DNA from: Mesopusillimonas faecipullorum
Lineage (GTDB): Bacteria > Pseudomonadota > Gammaproteobacteria > Burkholderiales > Burkholderiaceae_B
NCBI RefSeq assembly: GCF_020539505.1
Contig: NZ_JACDXW010000004.1
Span: 186,001-250,000 of the forward strand
Length of the DNA stretch: 64,000 bases
Direction of reading: 5' to 3'
A model generated the notes under the pieces. It was not told where the DNA came from. It worked only from the letters and a program-made list of their open reading frames with translations, and ran no database searches. This document shows, one piece after another, positions 27,901 through 37,992 of this stretch. The translations under genes were made by a program, and so were the position numbers. Position 1 is the stretch's first letter; every line of letters starts with the position of its first letter.

Positions 27901-29559
27901 ATGAGCACAAAAGAGCAGGGTGAGACCGCAGTTGCGCAGGCCGAGCGGGAAAAAAAGCCGACCGCCGGCGGTGCGGCGTCTGAAGACCCTCGCCAGACCG
28001 CGCCTAAAGGGCGGGGGCGCAAACTGAGGACTCCCTTCCGGCGGCGTCGTGGGGACGCTGCTGAGCGTGCCGAAGGTGAGCGCAACGAGGGTGCCCCTCC
28101 CGAGGCTCAGGTCGAGGTCGAGTCGGCATCTGCGCCGGCGCCGGCTGCTGCGCCCGTTGCCCGTAAGCGAGCCCGGGGTGCTAACGCAGGTAGAAGGCAG
28201 CCGGCAGCCAAGGGGCCTGGTGGACAGAAAGATTCCGCCGCCAAAGACGCTGGTTCCTCCAAAGAGGCTGACGAGGCTTTGGGCTACCTGAGCAAGACGG
28301 ATCGGATAGAGCAGCGTTTAAGTAAGTACCTGAACAGCGAGGCTGTCATGCCTAAGCTGCACAAGGTGTTGGCTGAGGCGGGTGTCGGTTCGCGTCGCGA
28401 AATGGAAGAGTTGATCGTGGCGGGCCGTGTGTCGGTCAATGGCGAGCCGGCCCATATTGGGCAGCGTGTTAGCCCTAATGATCAAGTCCGTGTCAACGGA
28501 AAGCTGGTTGCGCGTAGCAACAAGTCTCGTCCGCCTCGTGTCATTCTTTATCACAAGCCGGCCGGCGAGATTGTTAGTCACGATGATCCGGCCGGTCGCG
28601 CTACGGTCTTTGCGCGCCTGCCCAAAATCAAGAATGCAAAATGGCTTTCGGTGGGGCGGTTAGATCTCAATACAGAAGGGCTGCTGATTCTTACCACCTC
28701 CGGTGCCTTGTCTAACCGGCTGATGCATCCTCGCTATGGAGCCGAGCGCGAATACGCTGTGCGTGTGCTGGGCGAATTGGTGCCCGAGCAGCAGGCCAGG
28801 TTGCTTGAGGGTATAGAGCTGGAAGATGGGCTTGCCAAATTCGGTTCCTTGGAGTTCCTGGGGGGGGAGGGCAGTAATCGCTGGTATCGCGTGACTCTGC
28901 ATGAGGGACGCAATCGCGAGGTGCGTCGCATGTTCGAGGCGGCGGGGGTTACGGTCAGTCGGCTCATACGTACCCGCTTCGGGGAAGTCGTGCTTCCGGG
29001 TAGTCTGCGTCGCGGTCGCTGGCAAGAGCTCGACGCGCCGATTGTCACGGCGCTGATGGCCCAGTTGGGTCTCATCAATGCGGATGGTGATGAAGAGGGG
29101 CATGGGCGCGAACGTCAGCCTTTGTCCAACGAGAATGCCCTGCCGCCTGGTTTCGGCACCATGGAGCGCAACGGTTTGAACGGCGCGCGCATTAGTCGCC
29201 GTGGCCGTTTGTCGGGTGGTCGTGCGCCGGCCTCGGCAGGCGGTCATGTATTTCCTTCCGATCCCTTCGGTGTGGGCTTGACGGTCAGTGGTGGCTTGGC
29301 CAATGGGCATCCCGAGCAAAAGCCAAAGTCGGGTGGGCGCGGTAAGCGCAAGCCAGGGGGTAAGCCAGAGGCGCAGCAAAATGCTGCGGCGCGCAAAGGC
29401 AGGGCTCCGGCGGCTAAGCTTGACAAGCCTGCTGCCAAGACGGGTGCTAAAACCGGGCAAACCAAAGCGCCTCGTAAGCGGTCATCGGCCCGGGGTGATG
29501 ATTGGCAGCCAAGAGGGGCTTCAGCGCACGAATCCCGGCTGGGCTTTTTGAAGCGCTGA
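27901..29559 (+). CDS. rluB: 23S rRNA pseudouridine(2605) synthase RluB with long low-complexity extensions
   Basis: Pseudouridine synthase of the RsuA/RluB group. The structured core covers about residues 150-390. An S4 domain comes first ([34 protein letters not shown]), then the catalytic region with [17 protein letters not shown] (Asp nucleophile) and [17 protein letters not shown]. Flanking it are a 145-residue Lys/Ala/Pro-rich N-terminal extension and a 160-residue Gly/Lys/Ala-rich C-terminal extension, both basic and probably disordered. Such tails are frequent in betaproteobacterial RluB but are long here (552 residues against about 290 in E. coli). It is in an operon with scpB, 18 bases apart. 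Confidence 0.93.
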   Translation: MSTKEQGETAVAQAEREKKPTAGGAASEDPRQTAPKGRGRKLRTPFRRRRGDAAERAEGERNEGAPPEAQVEVESASAPAPAAAPVARKRARGANAGRRQPAAKGPGGQKDSAAKDAGSSKEADEALGYLSKTDRIEQRLSKYLNSEAVMPKLHKVLAEAGVGSRREMEELIVAGRVSVNGEPAHIGQRVSPNDQVRVNGKLVARSNKSRPPRVILYHKPAGEIVSHDDPAGRATVFARLPKIKNAKWLSVGRLDLNTEGLLILTTSGALSNRLMHPRYGAEREYAVRVLGELVPEQQARLLEGIELEDGLAKFGSLEFLGGEGSNRWYRVTLHEGRNREVRRMFEAAGVTVSRLIRTRFGEVVLPGSLRRGRWQELDAPIVTALMAQLGLINADGDEEGHGRERQPLSNENALPPGFGTMERNGLNGARISRRGRLSGGRAPASAGGHVFPSDPFGVGLTVSGGLANGHPEQKPKSGGRGKRKPGGKPEAQQNAAARKGRAPAAKLDKPAAKTGAKTGQTKAPRKRSSARGDDWQPRGASAHESRLGFLKR

Positions 29560-29570
29560 TGAGTTGTTCG

Positions 29571-29614
29571 GCGACCACTGAATGACGTAAGTGGTCGCTG
29601 CAACATGATTTTTT
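29571..29614 (+). terminator. Hairpin terminator after rluB
   Basis: GCGACCACT (29571-29579) pairs with AGTGGTCGC (29590-29598). A six-T run follows only at 29609-29614, so the hairpin may be an imperfect terminator. Confidence 0.55.
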
Positions 29615-29800
29615 GGCCAATTTCTGTTAGAATAGCTGGCTTTACAGCTATATCTGTTTGGCTTTTGGTGTTGCCTTGTTGCCTAGTTTGTGTTTGGCCG
29701 GGGCGGTTGCCGGTGCAGGGTCACAGTTAATATAGCGGCACATTTTCGATTGTGTGCGTGGCCTGGCTTTGTAACAGCTGGCTGCGTGCGTGAAAACAGT

Positions 29801-29826
29801 GGGCTGATGTACAGCCCTTTTTTTTT
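29801..29826 (+). terminator. Intrinsic terminator/attenuator directly before rimP
   Basis: GGGCTG (29801-29806) and CAGCCC (29812-29817) form a stem with a five-base loop, followed by nine T residues. The T tract ends six bases before the rimP ATG. It is well formed and in the leader of a translation operon, which points to attenuation rather than simple termination. Confidence 0.8.
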
Positions 29827-29832
29827 GAGTGT

Positions 29833-30333
29833 ATGGCTGATCTGCTGACCCTTACCCAAGAGGCCTTATCCGGCATGGGTGTTGAACTTATCGATGTCGA
29901 AAAGGCACCGATGGGGTTGTTGCGCATCATCATTGATAGGCCCGAAGGGGTGCGTATCGAAGACTGCGAGCAAGTCTCCAAGCAGTTGTCCCGGGTCTAC
30001 GAGGTCGAAAACATCGACTACCGGCGCTTGGAAGTCACCTCTCCGGGTGTCGATAGGCCTCTGCGTACAGCGGCCGATTTCCAGAGATTTGCTGGGCACA
30101 GGGTGGAAGTGAAGTTGCGGCAAGCGCAGGACAACCAAAAGGTATTTGTCGGCTGTTTGCTTCCCAGTGCTTCATCCGACGAGTCTGCCTCTTCCGAGGC
30201 CGATATGCGTTTCCAGATTGCTCTCGAAGACGCGAACGCCAAGCCCACTGATAAGGTGCTGAGCTTCACACATGGTGATATCGATCGGGCGAAATTAAAC
30301 CCCGTTCTTGATTTCAAGGGTAAAAAGCGATGA
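29833..30333 (+). CDS. rimP: Ribosome maturation factor RimP
   Basis: Assists 30S subunit assembly. The 166-residue protein has the two RimP domains: the N-terminal alpha/beta part with [37 protein letters not shown] and the [26 protein letters not shown] block, then an SH3-like C-terminal part containing [21 protein letters not shown]. It opens the rimP-nusA-infB-rbfA-truB-typA run, and its stop overlaps the nusA start (ATGA). A strong terminator sits directly in front of it. Confidence 0.95.
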   Translation: MADLLTLTQEALSGMGVELIDVEKAPMGLLRIIIDRPEGVRIEDCEQVSKQLSRVYEVENIDYRRLEVTSPGVDRPLRTAADFQRFAGHRVEVKLRQAQDNQKVFVGCLLPSASSDESASSEADMRFQIALEDANAKPTDKVLSFTHGDIDRAKLNPVLDFKGKKR

Positions 30334-31814
30334 GTCGCGAAATTCTTCTATTGGTTGATGCGCTGGCGCGCGAAAAGAACGTAGAACGCGAAGTGGTGTT
30401 CGGCGCATTGGAAAATGCGTTGGCCTCTGCTATGAAAAAACGGTTCAAAGAAGACGCCGATATACGCGTCAGCATCGATCGCGAAACCGGCGAGCATGAA
30501 GGGTTTCGTCGCTGGTTGGTCGTGCCCGACGAGGCAGGCCTGCAAGAGCCCGATCAGCAGGAGCTTCTCAGCGAGGCTCAGGAAATGGTGCCGGGCATCG
30601 AAGTCGATGACTATATTGAAGAGCCTCTCGAACCCGTAGAGTTCGGGCGCATTGGCGCGCAGGCGGCCAAGCAAGCTATTTTGCAGCGTATTCGCGACGC
30701 CGAGCGCGAACAAGTGCTTAACGACTTCCTCGATCGCGGCGAAATGATCGTGTCCGGTAGCGTCAAGCGTATCGACAAGGGCGATGCCATTATCGAAACC
30801 GGCAAGATCGAAGCACGTCTGCCGCGCGGAGAAATGATCCCCAAAGAAAACATCCGCGTCGGCGACCGGGTGCGCGCCTGGGTGCTTAAGGTGGATCGCG
30901 CTGCGCGTGGTCAGCAAATTATTCTGTCCCGTACGGCGCCTGAGTTCATCAAGCAACTGTTTGAGAACGAAGTGCCCGAAATCGAGCAAGGCCTGCTCGA
31001 GATCAAGGCTGCGGCTCGTGATGCGGGTGTGCGTGCCAAGATTGCTGTGGTGGCTTACGACAAGCGCATCGACCCCATCGGTACTTGTGTGGGTATGCGT
31101 GGCTCGCGTGTCACGGCTGTGCGTAACGAATTGGGCGGCGAGCAAGTCGATATCGTGCTTTGGTCTGATGACCCGGCCGAGTTCGTCATAGGTGCGCTCG
31201 CGCCTGCTAGTGTGGAATCCATCGTCGTTGACGAAGATCGCCACGCCATGGACGTCGTGGTTGACTCCGACAACTTGCCTAAAGCTATTGGGTCTCGCGG
31301 GCAAAACGTCCGTCTGGCTTCCGAGCTGACGGGTTGGCAGATCAACATCATGACGCCCGAAGAAAACCAGAATCGTCAGGAAGAAGAGCGCTCAGTGCTG
31401 CGTCAAACCTTCATGGCGCGTCTGGATGTCGACGAGGAAGTTGCTGACATCCTTATCGATGAAGGCTTCACCGGCCTTGAAGAAATCGCCTATGTGCCTA
31501 TGCAAGAGCTGCTTGAAATCGAAGCCTTCGACGAAGATACGATTCAAGAGCTTCGGACTCGTGCCCGTAATGCTTTGCTGACGGATGCCATCGTTCAGGA
31601 AGAGCGTGTCAAGAATGCTGATCCTGCCTTGTTGGCCCTGGAAGGCATGACGTCCGAGTTGGCGGCTGTTTTGGCCGAACACGATGTCAGCACTTTAGAC
31701 GAGTTGGCCGAACTGGCCACCGACGAGCTGGCCGCCATGGCACAGCTAGAGCCGGAAGAAGCAAGCGCGCTGATCATGCGTGCCCGTGCGCATTGGTTCG
31801 ATGATGAGAACTAA
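30330..31814 (+). CDS. nusA: Transcription termination/antitermination factor NusA
   Basis: RNA polymerase-associated factor acting in pausing, termination and antitermination. The 494-residue protein shows the N-terminal RNAP-binding domain ([21 protein letters not shown]), an S1 domain ([20 protein letters not shown]), two KH domains ([27 protein letters not shown] and [23 protein letters not shown]) and C-terminal acidic AR repeats (about 365-490), as in E. coli NusA. Its ATG overlaps the rimP stop, so translation is coupled. Confidence 0.97.
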   Translation: MSREILLLVDALAREKNVEREVVFGALENALASAMKKRFKEDADIRVSIDRETGEHEGFRRWLVVPDEAGLQEPDQQELLSEAQEMVPGIEVDDYIEEPLEPVEFGRIGAQAAKQAILQRIRDAEREQVLNDFLDRGEMIVSGSVKRIDKGDAIIETGKIEARLPRGEMIPKENIRVGDRVRAWVLKVDRAARGQQIILSRTAPEFIKQLFENEVPEIEQGLLEIKAAARDAGVRAKIAVVAYDKRIDPIGTCVGMRGSRVTAVRNELGGEQVDIVLWSDDPAEFVIGALAPASVESIVVDEDRHAMDVVVDSDNLPKAIGSRGQNVRLASELTGWQINIMTPEENQNRQEEERSVLRQTFMARLDVDEEVADILIDEGFTGLEEIAYVPMQELLEIEAFDEDTIQELRTRARNALLTDAIVQEERVKNADPALLALEGMTSELAAVLAEHDVSTLDELAELATDELAAMAQLEPEEASALIMRARAHWFDDEN

Positions 31815-31890
31815 GGCGCCCATGAGTCGGCGCCATCTGGATGCGCGCCTATTTGAATTGAAGTTGTAGAGCAAGTTAAGAGAGAGTCGA

Positions 31891-34746
31891 ATGTCGAGTA
31901 ACACCGTCGCCCAGTTCGCTGAAGAGCTGAAAATGCCTGCCAAGGTGCTGCTGGAACAGCTGCGCGAAGCAGGTGTTGAGATCAGGTCGGTCGACGACCG
32001 TGTCACCGACGCTGACAAGGCGAGGCTGCTCGAATCCTTGCGCGCCAATCGTGGCTCGGAAGGCAAGAAAATCACCTTGACGCGTCGCCAGACCTCCGAA
32101 ATCCGCCAAGAAGACGGGTCGGGGAGGTCGCGTACCATTCAGGTCGAAGTCCGTAAAAAGCGCGTGTTCGTCAAGCGCGATCCAGCCGAGTTGCTGGCCG
32201 AGGCCAAAGCTGCCGAAGAAGCTGCTCAGCAAGCGGATGCCGATCTCGAGCATGCGGCTGCCGAAGCTCAAGTCGATGACGTTCAAGACGCTCCCGTCAT
32301 CGAGGCTCCCGCTGTCGCAGAGCCCGCTCCGGTAGAGCCTGTCGCGCCCGAACCCGCCGAGCAGCCAGTGCCTGTCGCTCAAGAAGAAGCCCCTGTGCCC
32401 GAAGTGCCTGTGGTTGAAGCCCAGCCAGAGCCTGTCGTTCAAGAGGCTGCTCCCGAGGCGCAAGCCGAGGTCGAGCCAGTTCAAGCCGAAGCAACGCCCG
32501 TGCAGCAAGAGGCCGAGGCGCCAGCCCCAGCTGAAGCCCCCGCTCCTGCCGCGCCTGTTGTCGATCCAGCCGAAATCCAAGCCCAAGAACGCGAGCGCGA
32601 GAAAGCGCGTAAAGCAGCCGAGGCCGAAGCCGCCGCTTTGCGTGCGATGTTGAATCGCCCCGGTAAGGTGCTTAAGGCCAGCAGCCCCGAAAAGGCGGCG
32701 GCTAAAACAACAGGTACTTTACGCAAGCCAGCCGGCAAGCCCGAAGCAGCCAAGAAAGACGCTGGCAAAACCGCTAGCCCAGCCGTCGAAGTCAAGAAGG
32801 TCGTCAAGGGCAGCGATAACCCCGGCGCCTGGACAGAAGATGGGCCACGCAAAAAACCTGCTGCTGGAAAAGGCGGCGCTGACACGGCACGCTCAGACGG
32901 CTGGAAAGCCGGCGGCAAGGCGGGTCGAGGTGGTTCGCGCGGTGGCCGTGGCAAGAATCAGCCCGATCGTCGTGAACCTCAGGTCACAGAGTTTATTGCG
33001 CGTGAAATCCACGTGCCAGAAACCATCACGGTGGCAGATCTGGCCCACAAAATGTCGGTCAAGGCTGCCGAAGTCATCAAGGTGTTGATGAAGCTTGGTC
33101 AAATGGTCACCATCAACCAGGTGCTCGATCAAGAAACCGCCATGATCGTGGTCGAAGAGTTGGGCCACACTGCCATCGCGGCTAAGTTGGACGACCCCGA
33201 GGCTTTCCTGGAAAGCGAAGACGCAGCCCAAGCAGAGGCGCTGCCTCGTGCCCCTGTGGTTACTGTCATGGGCCACGTCGACCACGGCAAGACCTCTTTG
33301 CTGGATTACATTCGCCGTGCGAAGGTCGCATCGGGCGAAGCAGGCGGTATTACGCAGCATATTGGTGCATACAGCGTCAAAACCGAACGTGGCATGGTCA
33401 CATTCCTTGATACCCCCGGCCACGAGGCGTTTACCGCCATGCGTGCACGGGGCACCAAGGCTACCGACGTGGTCATTCTGGTGGTGGCATCCGACGACGG
33501 TGTCATGCCGCAAACGCGTGAGGCCATTCACCATGCCAAGGCGGCTGGTGTGCCTATGGTCGTTGCCATCAACAAGATAGACAAGCCCGACGCCAATCCC
33601 GAGCGCGTCAAGCAAGAGTTGGTCGTCGAAGAGGTCGTGCCCGAAGAATACGGCGGTGATGTGCCTTTCGTACCCGTTTCGGCCAAGACCGGCCAGGGTA
33701 TAGACGATCTGCTCGAGAACGTGTTGCTGCAAGCCGAAATCCTTGAATTGACGGCAGCGGTCGAAGCGCCGGCCAAGGGCCTGGTGATTGAAGCTCGCCT
33801 CGATAAAGGGCGGGGTCCGGTTGCGACAGTGTTGGTACAAAGTGGCACACTCAAACGCGGCGATGCTATCTTGGCAGGTGCCAGCTATGGTCGGGTGCGA
33901 GCCATGCTCAACGAGAACGGTAAGCCCGTCTCCGAGGCTGGTCCTTCCATCCCCGTTGAAATTCAGGGTCTCACCGAAGTGCCTGCAGCAGGTGACGAAG
34001 TGATTGCCATGCAGGACGAACGCAAGGCACGTGAAATCGCCTTGTTCCGTCAAGGCAAGTTCCGCGACGTCAAGCTGGCACGTCAGCAAGCAGCCAAACT
34101 CGAGTCCATGTTCGACAACCTGGGCGAAGGCGTGCAAACCTTGTCGCTCATCGTCAAGACTGATGTGCAGGGTTCGCAAGAGGCCTTGGTGCAGTCGCTG
34201 CTTAAGCTTTCCACCGATGAAGTCCGGGTGCAAGTGGTGCATGCGGCAGTGGGCGGCGTGTCCGAAAGCGACGTCAACTTGGCGATTGCTTCCAACGCGG
34301 TCATCATTGCCTTTAACGTGCGTGCCGACCAAAGCGCCAAGAAGCTGGCCGAAGGCAACGATATCGACCTGCGCTACTACAACATCATTTACGATGCCAT
34401 CGACGATGTGCGTAGTGCGATGTCGGGCATGTTGGCCCCCGAGAAGCGCGAGGAAGTCATCGGTATGGTCGACATACGCGAAGTCTTCACGGTGTCGCGT
34501 ATCGGCAATATTGCAGGGTGTATGGTTACCGATGGTATCGTACGTCGCGATGCGCAGGTGCGTTTGCTGCGCAACCACGTTGTACAATGGACGGGCTCGA
34601 TCGACTCGCTGCGTCGCTTCAAAGACGACGTCAAGGAAGTCAAATCCGGTTTCGATTGCGGCATTACCCTCAAGGGCAACAACGATATCCAAGTGGGCGA
34701 CCAACTCGAAGTCTTCGAAGTTCGCGAAATCGCCCGTACGCTATAA
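31891..34746 (+). CDS. infB: Translation initiation factor IF-2
   Basis: GTPase that delivers fMet-tRNA to the 30S subunit. The 951-residue protein starts with an IF2 N-terminal helix ([24 protein letters not shown]). A Glu/Pro/Ala-rich and later Lys/Gly-rich linker runs to about residue 370. A second IF2_N domain follows ([20 protein letters not shown]), then the G domain with [17 protein letters not shown] and NKIDKPDAN. Domains II-IV complete the protein. Length and organisation match the long IF-2 form of Proteobacteria. It lies 76 bases after nusA and 3 bases before rbfA. Confidence 0.97.
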   Translation: MSSNTVAQFAEELKMPAKVLLEQLREAGVEIRSVDDRVTDADKARLLESLRANRGSEGKKITLTRRQTSEIRQEDGSGRSRTIQVEVRKKRVFVKRDPAELLAEAKAAEEAAQQADADLEHAAAEAQVDDVQDAPVIEAPAVAEPAPVEPVAPEPAEQPVPVAQEEAPVPEVPVVEAQPEPVVQEAAPEAQAEVEPVQAEATPVQQEAEAPAPAEAPAPAAPVVDPAEIQAQEREREKARKAAEAEAAALRAMLNRPGKVLKASSPEKAAAKTTGTLRKPAGKPEAAKKDAGKTASPAVEVKKVVKGSDNPGAWTEDGPRKKPAAGKGGADTARSDGWKAGGKAGRGGSRGGRGKNQPDRREPQVTEFIAREIHVPETITVADLAHKMSVKAAEVIKVLMKLGQMVTINQVLDQETAMIVVEELGHTAIAAKLDDPEAFLESEDAAQAEALPRAPVVTVMGHVDHGKTSLLDYIRRAKVASGEAGGITQHIGAYSVKTERGMVTFLDTPGHEAFTAMRARGTKATDVVILVVASDDGVMPQTREAIHHAKAAGVPMVVAINKIDKPDANPERVKQELVVEEVVPEEYGGDVPFVPVSAKTGQGIDDLLENVLLQAEILELTAAVEAPAKGLVIEARLDKGRGPVATVLVQSGTLKRGDAILAGASYGRVRAMLNENGKPVSEAGPSIPVEIQGLTEVPAAGDEVIAMQDERKAREIALFRQGKFRDVKLARQQAAKLESMFDNLGEGVQTLSLIVKTDVQGSQEALVQSLLKLSTDEVRVQVVHAAVGGVSESDVNLAIASNAVIIAFNVRADQSAKKLAEGNDIDLRYYNIIYDAIDDVRSAMSGMLAPEKREEVIGMVDIREVFTVSRIGNIAGCMVTDGIVRRDAQVRLLRNHVVQWTGSIDSLRRFKDDVKEVKSGFDCGITLKGNNDIQVGDQLEVFEVREIARTL

Positions 34747-34749
34747 ATT

Positions 34750-35163
34750 ATGGCTCGTCACAAAACCAGGCCGGCCAGCGGGCGTAACACCCGCTTGGCT
34801 GACCAGATTCAAAAAGACCTTGCCCAGCTCATCCAGCGAGAGCTGGATGTCGCGCGCGTAGGTCTGGTAACGCTGACTGGGCTTGAGCTGTCGGCTGATT
34901 ACGCCCACGCCAAGGTGTATTTCACAGTGCTGGGCGCCGAACCAGAGGCCGCCGCCGCTGCGCTCAACGAGAAAGCCGGTTGGCTGCACTCACTGTTGTT
35001 CAAGATGCTGCACATACATACTGTGCCCACCTTGCGTTTCTTTTTCGACGAACAGTTAGCCCGCGGGCTAGAGTTGTCGCAACTGATAGATCAGGCGAAT
35101 CAGCCTGTGGTCTACGACGCGGCACGGCCCGCCGAACCCGAGGACCCCGACGACCGTGCTTAA
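34750..35163 (+). CDS. rbfA: Ribosome-binding factor A
   Basis: Binds the 30S subunit near helix 1 of 16S rRNA during late maturation and cold adaptation. The 137-residue protein has the KH-like fold markers [32 protein letters not shown], and [25 protein letters not shown]. The C-terminus is short and acidic. It starts three bases after infB ends and truB follows after 48 bases. Confidence 0.95.
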   Translation: MARHKTRPASGRNTRLADQIQKDLAQLIQRELDVARVGLVTLTGLELSADYAHAKVYFTVLGAEPEAAAAALNEKAGWLHSLLFKMLHIHTVPTLRFFFDEQLARGLELSQLIDQANQPVVYDAARPAEPEDPDDRA

Positions 35164-35211
35164 GCACGGCTGTCGTTGTGGCTTCCACTTTTTTCCAGAA
35201 GAGACTTTACG

Positions 35212-35967
35212 ATGGCTTCCCGACGCGGGCAGGTGCTCGATGGCGTGCTGTTGCTGGACAAACCCGAAGGGCTGTCCAGCAATCACGCCTTACAGCGCGC
35301 CAAGCGTGCGCTAGATGCTCGCAAGGCGGGTCATACCGGTACATTGGATCCCTTTGCGACGGGTTTGCTCGTATGCTGTTTGGGGCGTGCGACCAAGATT
35401 GCAGGGCTGATGCTAGAGGCCGATAAGGTGTACGAGGCAACGCTGGCCTGGGGAACGGAAACAGATTCCGGAGACCTGACCGGTGAAGTGACAGCGCGCG
35501 CCTCTGAAGATTTTTCAGGTATTACGGCTCAGCAGCTGGAAGCCGTGTTGCCTGCATTTAGGGGTGAAATCGAGCAGATTCCACCCATGTATTCGGCGCT
35601 CAAACGAGATGGGCGCCCGTTGTATGAGTACGCCCGCCAAGGTATAGAGCTGGAACGTCCGGCGCGGCGCGTGACGCTGTATGAAGTTGAACCGCTGGCT
35701 GTTGAACCTATGCAAGCCCGCTTGCGGGTGCATTGCAGCAAAGGGACTTATATTCGCACGCTTGCCCAAGATATTGGGCGCAGCCTGGGGTGCAGGGCGC
35801 ACCTGACGGCATTGCGACGTACTCGCGTAGGCCCTTTTGACCTGGCAGATGGGGTAGCTTTAGAAGCCCTTCAAGCCATGTCCAACCCCCAAACCGCATT
35901 GATCGCCATGGAAGCCTTGCCCGCCGACCTGTGGCCCCTTCCCACCAAACAAAAGGATCAAGTATGA
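35212..35967 (+). CDS. truB: tRNA pseudouridine(55) synthase TruB
   Basis: Makes pseudouridine 55 in the T loop of most tRNAs. The 251-residue protein contains the family start [22 protein letters not shown], the catalytic motif [14 protein letters not shown] with the nucleophilic Asp, then [15 protein letters not shown] and [13 protein letters not shown]. The ATG at 35212 ([11 protein letters not shown]) is used. An upstream in-frame GTG at 35176 adds residues not seen in the family. Its stop overlaps the typA start (ATGA). Confidence 0.94.
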   Translation: MASRRGQVLDGVLLLDKPEGLSSNHALQRAKRALDARKAGHTGTLDPFATGLLVCCLGRATKIAGLMLEADKVYEATLAWGTETDSGDLTGEVTARASEDFSGITAQQLEAVLPAFRGEIEQIPPMYSALKRDGRPLYEYARQGIELERPARRVTLYEVEPLAVEPMQARLRVHCSKGTYIRTLAQDIGRSLGCRAHLTALRRTRVGPFDLADGVALEALQAMSNPQTALIAMEALPADLWPLPTKQKDQV

Positions 35968-37784
35968 CGCGCGCATTGCGTAACGTAGCCATTATCGCCC
36001 ACGTCGATCATGGCAAGACCACGATGGTTGACCAATTGTTGCGCCAAGCCGGCACGTTCCGAGACAACCAACAGGTGTCCGAGCGTGTCATGGACTCGGG
36101 CGACATCGAGAAAGAACGCGGCATTACCATTTTGTCCAAGAACTGTGCCGTCAATTACGAAGGCACCCACATCAATATCATCGACACCCCGGGTCACGCC
36201 GACTTCGGTGGCGAGGTTGAGCGCGTATTGTCCATGGTAGACGGTGTGTTGCTGTTGGTGGATGCTGTCGAAGGCCCCATGCCCCAAACGCGTTTCGTTA
36301 CGCGCAAGGCTCTGGAACTTGGCTTGAAGCCTATCGTCGTGGTCAACAAGGTTGATCGCGGTGGAGCTCGCCCTGATTACGTCGTCAACGCGACTTTCGA
36401 TCTGTTCGACAAGCTGGGTGCGACTGAAGAGCAGTTGGACTTCCCCGTCGTGTATGCTTCGGGCCTGGGCGGCTTTGCCGGCTTGACAGCCGACGTACGT
36501 GAAGGCGATATGCGTCCTTTGTTCGACGCCATTCTCAAGCATGTGCCCCAGCGCGACGATGACCCCAATGGCCCCTTGCAATTGCAGGTGATCTCCATTG
36601 ATTACAACAGCTATGTGGGCAAGATCGGTATTGGCCGAGTGAACCGTGGCCGTATCAAGACTGGTCAGGATGTCCTGGTTAAGTTCGGCCCCGAGAGCGA
36701 GGCTTTCAAGGGTCGTATCAACCAAGTGCAGAAGTTCCAAGGTCTGGAGCGTGTGCAAGTGGCCGAGGCCGAAGCCGGCGACATCGTGCTCATCAATGGT
36801 ATTGAAGACATCGGTATCGGTTGCACGCTGATGGATCCCTTGGAGCCTGAAGCTTTACCCATGCTGCGCATCGACGAGCCTACTTTGGTCATGAATTTCA
36901 TGGTCAATACCTCGCCGTTGGCTGGCCGTGAAGGTAAGTTCGTTACGAGCCGCCAATTGCGTGACCGTCTCGACCTCGAGCTTAAATCCAACGTGGCTCT
37001 GCGTGTCAACCCCACCGACGACGACACCATTTTCGAAGTGCGTGGCCGCGGCGAGTTGCACCTGACCATTCTGGTCGAAAACATGCGCCGCGAAGGTTAT
37101 GAGTTGGCGGTTTCCCGCCCGCGCGTGTTGTTCAAAGAGGTAGACGGTGTCAGGCACGAGCCGTTCGAGTTGTTGACCGTCGACGTTGAGGAAACCCACC
37201 AGGGCGGCGTGATGGAAGAGCTCGGTCGTCGCAAGGGCGAGCTGCAAGATATGATGCCCGATGGTCGTGGCCGCGTACGTTTGGAATATCGCATTCCCGC
37301 CCGTGGTTTGATCGGCTTCCAGAGCGAGTTCATGACTTTGACTCGCGGTACGGGTCTGATGAGCCATATTTTTGATAGCTATGGCCCCATGCTTGATGGC
37401 TCCGTAGGCGAGCGCCGTAATGGCGTGCTGATCAGCCAGGATGACGGCGCAGCAGTGGCCTATGCTTTGTGGAAGCTTCAAGATCGTGGCCGTATGTTCG
37501 TCAGCCCCGGCGACGCATTGTACGAAGGCATGATCATCGGCATTCATACGCGCGACAATGATCTGGTCGTCAACCCCATCCGCGAGAAAAAGCTGACCAA
37601 CATTCGTACCACCAGCAAAGACGAGCACATCGACCTCGTCACGCCTATCAGGCTGACGCTGGAGTATGCCGTTGAGTTCATCGACGACGACGAACTGGTT
37701 GAAGTGACGCCCAAGTCCATTCGTCTGCGTAAGCGCTTCCTGCTCGAGCACGAGCGTCGCCGCGCGTCCCGCGACGCCAGCTGA
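35964..37784 (+). CDS. typA: Translational GTPase TypA/BipA
   Basis: Ribosome-associated GTPase of the EF-G/LepA group, needed for growth at low temperature and for 50S assembly. The 606-residue protein has G1 AHVDHGKTT, switch [18 protein letters not shown] and G4 [11 protein letters not shown]. The C-terminal TypA-specific domain contains [18 protein letters not shown] and [21 protein letters not shown]. The ATG at 35964 ([10 protein letters not shown]) overlaps the truB stop. A terminator-like stem follows the gene. It ends the conserved translation operon. Confidence 0.96.
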   Translation: MTRALRNVAIIAHVDHGKTTMVDQLLRQAGTFRDNQQVSERVMDSGDIEKERGITILSKNCAVNYEGTHINIIDTPGHADFGGEVERVLSMVDGVLLLVDAVEGPMPQTRFVTRKALELGLKPIVVVNKVDRGGARPDYVVNATFDLFDKLGATEEQLDFPVVYASGLGGFAGLTADVREGDMRPLFDAILKHVPQRDDDPNGPLQLQVISIDYNSYVGKIGIGRVNRGRIKTGQDVLVKFGPESEAFKGRINQVQKFQGLERVQVAEAEAGDIVLINGIEDIGIGCTLMDPLEPEALPMLRIDEPTLVMNFMVNTSPLAGREGKFVTSRQLRDRLDLELKSNVALRVNPTDDDTIFEVRGRGELHLTILVENMRREGYELAVSRPRVLFKEVDGVRHEPFELLTVDVEETHQGGVMEELGRRKGELQDMMPDGRGRVRLEYRIPARGLIGFQSEFMTLTRGTGLMSHIFDSYGPMLDGSVGERRNGVLISQDDGAAVAYALWKLQDRGRMFVSPGDALYEGMIIGIHTRDNDLVVNPIREKKLTNIRTTSKDEHIDLVTPIRLTLEYAVEFIDDDELVEVTPKSIRLRKRFLLEHERRRASRDAS

Positions 37785-37798
37785 TCTTCATACCTTGC

Positions 37799-37845
37799 CC
37801 CGACCGTGTGATGCGGTCGGGCGCTGCCCGTAGCGGCATTTTTCC
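37799..37845 (+). terminator. Terminator after typA
   Basis: CCCGACCG (37799-37806) pairs with CGGTCGGG (37814-37821). A second small stem CGCT/AGCG (37822-37825 and 37832-37835) leads into GCATTTTT. Together they look like a compound terminator. Confidence 0.65.
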
Positions 37846-37881
37846 CTTCAAGGTATTTTTTTGCCGAGCTTCTGCTTGGCT

Positions 37882-37931
37882 GCTCCGCTTTATTCGGAGC
37901 CATCCTTACACGCTGCCCATCCTCGGGCAGC
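37882..37931 (+). promoter_or_regulatory. Two tandem hairpins in the leader of the tmm-like gene
   Basis: GCTCCG (37882-37887) pairs with CGGAGC (37895-37900), and GCTGCCC (37912-37918) pairs with GGGCAGC (37925-37931). Both lie 60-110 bases before the TTG start at 37993. There is no T tract after them, so they look like a structured 5' leader rather than a terminator. No known riboswitch class is recognised. Confidence 0.4.
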
Positions 37932-37992
37932 ACAACCCATCACAAACGAGGTGTAAACCGTTAGTCAGCAACGACTTTTATAGGAGTATGTT

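Noticed and set aside
32280-32600. Repeat-like Glu/Pro/Ala codon runs
   Set aside because: They are the normal low-complexity linker of IF-2, not a DNA repeat element.
32893-34704. 603-codon minus-strand frame opposite infB
   Set aside because: Antisense shadow of the IF-2 G domain.
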